A DNA stretch of 64,000 nt from CAWJMF01 sp963843945 (GTDB taxonomy: Bacteria; Vulcanimicrobiota; Vulcanimicrobiia; Vulcanimicrobiales; Vulcanimicrobiaceae). A program made the position numbers and the translations under genes. Below, one piece after another: positions 62,285-64,000 of this stretch; positions within the stretch are counted from its first letter, which is position 1, and every line of letters starts with the position of its first letter. The notes beneath the pieces are model-generated. The model worked only from the letters and a program-made list of their open reading frames with translations, searched no databases and had not been told where the DNA came from. The stretch is taken from contig CAWJMF010000002.1 in the NCBI GenBank assembly GCA_963843945.1, forward strand, positions 558,001 to 622,000, read 5' to 3'.

Positions 62285-63666
62285 CGATGCATTCTTTCAA
62301 GGATGGCGCTCGAGAAGTGCGCGAGCAGTTTGCGTTCGCGCGCGAGTTTGGCACGCTCGACGGTCGCTATGAAGTTCGCGCGCGCGTTGGCGATGCGGAA
62401 GCCGGCCGCGGCGACGCTCTGCGCGCGCGTGCGGGCCGCCGTCGACACCGCCGCCGAGGTGAGACCGAGCGTCGTCGAGACGGTCGCCGTCTCGAGCGGC
62501 GTCCCGCTGATCACGATCAGCGCCGAGCCCTGTCCGCTATAGTCGTAGTAGCTGAGGACCTGGTCGCTGAGCACGACGCACGCGGCGCCGTAGGTGGGGA
62601 CGACGTAGGTCGTCTGCTGCAACGTTTCGATCGTTCCGAGAATCGCATCGACGCTCCGGATACTTTGGACGACCGCGTTCCCCGTCAAGCCGTAGGTCGC
62701 CGGCACGTTACAAGCGGCCGGCAGGTTCTGCGCACCGGCGTTCGTGTCGCTTTCCTTGTACAAGACGAGCGGCGTTCCGTACCAAACCGGCACGTCGATC
62801 GTCGTCGAGGTGGGGACCGGCACGGGAACCGTCAGCGTGACCGGGATCATCGGCGACGGAGCCGGCCCGGGCGTACCCACCGTGATGGTCGAATTCGGCG
62901 GCCCGAGCAAGGGGAGCGAATACGATCCCGAACCGTTGCTGTTCTCCACGATCGTCGCGGTCAGCGGAGCCGGCGGCGGGGTGAAAAGCGAACCGCTCGC
63001 ATAGGTCGTGGTCGCCGTATACGAGCCGTCGGCGTTCACGTTGCGCACCGAGCTTTGATTGCCGGGTGACGTCTCGTCGAGCGTCTGCGCCGCGCTGTTG
63101 GTCCAGCTTGCACCAGGCACTTCGGGCAGTTCGTCGATGACGATCGGTGCCGGCGCGCCGGCTGCGCCGTATTGCACGAGCAGCGTCTCGCCGAAATTGT
63201 CCGTCGACGAGTAGCCGTAGTCGACCAAATTCGAGCTCGCGCCCGAAGCAAGCGAGGCATAGTAGGTGTCGGTGGCGATCGTCGTCGTTTGCAGCGGCGT
63301 CGTGTCGGTTTCGTTCGTGTGGAAATCGTACAGGCCGGAAACTCCGTTGAAAGCGGCCGGAGCCGTTACCGCGACGCTCTGCGTGACGCTCGCGATCGAA
63401 CTTGCGGCCGGACTCGGCGAAGCGCCCTGATAGACGAACGACTGCGTCGTCGTGCCCGCATACGAAAACGAGTCGCCGTTGTTGAGCGGACGGTTCGGAA
63501 CGTTGACCGGACTCGGCATGGGCGACGGCGTCGGCGTCGGAACGCCGCTGGGGGTCGGCGTGGGATGCGAGGGCGTCGCATTCGAACCGCCTCCGCCGCA
63601 CGCTGCGAGCGCCAGCGCGAGCAGCGCGCTGAACATAAAAACTGCCGGCGGCCTGAATTCCGTCAT
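62281..63666 (-). CDS. Ser/Thr/Pro-rich lipoprotein of unknown function
   Basis: A 461-residue protein starting MTEFRPPAVFMFSALLALAL with lipobox LAAC, then a Pro/Thr/Ser-rich linker (HPTPTPSGVPTPTPSPMPSP) and beta-rich repeats (SFSYAGTTTQSFVYQGAS; GNQSSVRNVNADGSYTATTT). The C-terminus is a charged helix. It probably sits on the cell surface. ATG at 63666 has a CAGGG site. Its stop is in the protease start (ATGA), so the two exported proteins are made together. Confidence 0.72.
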   Translation of the reverse strand: MTEFRPPAVFMFSALLALALAACGGGGSNATPSHPTPTPSGVPTPTPSPMPSPVNVPNRPLNNGDSFSYAGTTTQSFVYQGASPSPAASSIASVTQSVAVTAPAAFNGVSGLYDFHTNETDTTPLQTTTIATDTYYASLASGASSNLVDYGYSSTDNFGETLLVQYGAAGAPAPIVIDELPEVPGASWTNSAAQTLDETSPGNQSSVRNVNADGSYTATTTYASGSLFTPPPAPLTATIVENSNGSGSYSLPLLGPPNSTITVGTPGPAPSPMIPVTLTVPVPVPTSTTIDVPVWYGTPLVLYKESDTNAGAQNLPAACNVPATYGLTGNAVVQSIRSVDAILGTIETLQQTTYVVPTYGAACVVLSDQVLSYYDYSGQGSALIVISGTPLETATVSTTLGLTSAAVSTAARTRAQSVAAAGFRIANARANFIATVERAKLARERKLLAHFSSAILERMHR

Positions 63667-63862
63667 GGGCCCTGCGATTGCGAGCGCGTCGTACGGTATC
63701 CTACATCGAATCAATTCCTGAGAGTCGAAAGTGACAAGCTTGCTCGTTCCATTGCAAGCCGGTTGCGAGCCGCAGCCGCAGCGCGCGCGGGGCGGAACCC
63801 GAGGAACCCGGCTCGAACGCGCTGCGTTGGCTTTTTAAGCCGGCCGGCTCTCGAGAGGTAGA

Positions 63863-64000
63863 TTGAAGCAGCGTCGTTCTCCGAATTTTCCTTTTCCCGT
63901 CGCCCGGCGCGCCGGGTTCGCGCTGCTGCTCGCAACGAGTCTAGCGCTCGCGGCACGCGCCGGCGCGCAGGCGCCGCCGCCGCCGCCGGTCCCCAATCCG
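63863..64000 (+). CDS. Start of a secreted protein (truncated by the window)
   Basis: TTG at 63863 behind AGAGG at good spacing, followed by 46 in-frame codons to the edge. They encode a basic N-terminus, a hydrophobic stretch (AGFALLLATSLALAARAGA) with a likely AQA cleavage site, and a Pro-rich mature start (APPPPPVPNP). This is a signal peptide; the rest of the protein is outside the window. Confidence 0.6.
   Translation, partial: MKQRRSPNFPFPVARRAGFALLLATSLALAARAGAQAPPPPPVPNP

Noticed and set aside
63480..63590. Pro/Thr repeat tract as a possible tandem-repeat or CRISPR-like array
   Set aside because: The repeats are short, irregular coding repeats of a lipoprotein linker with no uniform spacers.

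Overview
This is a GC-rich (roughly 65% by eye) bacterial chromosome window with almost no non-coding space; no stretch over 300 bases lacks a gene. The content is housekeeping: rpoB, rpoC, pyrG, prfA, rpmE, rpsU, recO, ruvX, tadA, prmC, mltG, five tRNAs and cydAB. No transposase, phage gene or CRISPR array was seen. The block rpsU-yqeY-nfeD-floA-(x)-phoH-ybeY-dgkA-corC-cdd-recO follows the order known from Bacillus and relatives, while GC content, secreted kumamolisin-type protease, lipoproteins and GTG-rich starts suggest a deep Terrabacteria lineage. Candidatus Eremiobacterota (WPS-2) is my best guess; this is inference from style, not a marker-gene result.

Layout. 0-6.5 kb: an edge-truncated GDPH-motif protein, a peptide-binding lipoprotein with a hydrolase, a glycosylase-like gene, a GlsB-type membrane protein and cydAB. 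6.5-15.5 kb: rpoC and rpoB on the minus strand, separated by an I42-like inhibitor ORF, an intrinsic terminator and a near-consensus rpoC promoter. 15.5-28 kb: acetyltransferases, glycosyltransferase, NUDIX, a large membrane protein, polysaccharide deacetylase, RNase HI, MaoC hydratase, glycogen debranching enzyme, ManA, a GlcG/HbpS-type protein and a quinone oxidoreductase. 28-34 kb: five tRNAs around tadA, a patatin-like phospholipase and a membrane protein with a SLOG-like nucleotide-binding domain. 34-36.3 kb: a SpoIIE phosphatase/STAS/HATPase partner-switching cassette. 36.3-41.9 kb: NTP transferase, MFS transporter, MGDG-type glycosyltransferase, DUF1292, mltG, ruvX, recO. 41.9-49.6 kb: cdd, corC, a dgkA-PAP2 fusion, ybeY, phoH, floA, nfeD, yqeY, rpsU. 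49.6-64 kb: a membrane protein, HIT, second peptide-binding lipoprotein, copper-amine-oxidase-N-like secreted protein, two glycosyltransferases, pyrG, prmC, prfA, rpmE, kumamolisin-type protease, a lipoprotein and the start of one more secreted protein.

Organisation. Genes are tightly packed: I count 19 four-base stop/start overlaps of the form NTGA (12 GTGA, 4 ATGA, 2 TTGA, 1 CTGA), pointing to pervasive translational coupling and frequent non-ATG starts. Three housekeeping promoters (rpoB, rpoC, rpsU) share a TTGACG -35 box and a 17-base spacer. Between 42.4 and 49.4 kb nearly every conserved gene carries one or more small frame disruptions, as do prmC and the polysaccharide deacetylase; these look more like consensus-sequence indels than decay, so coordinates there mark the whole gene.

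Most interesting: the transcriptionally separated rpoB and rpoC with an inserted inhibitor gene; a nested 167-base palindromic element lying in frame inside ybeY; and the SLOG-like four-helix membrane protein paired with a membrane patatin, which resembles the logic of nucleotide-sensing stress or defence systems but is unproven.
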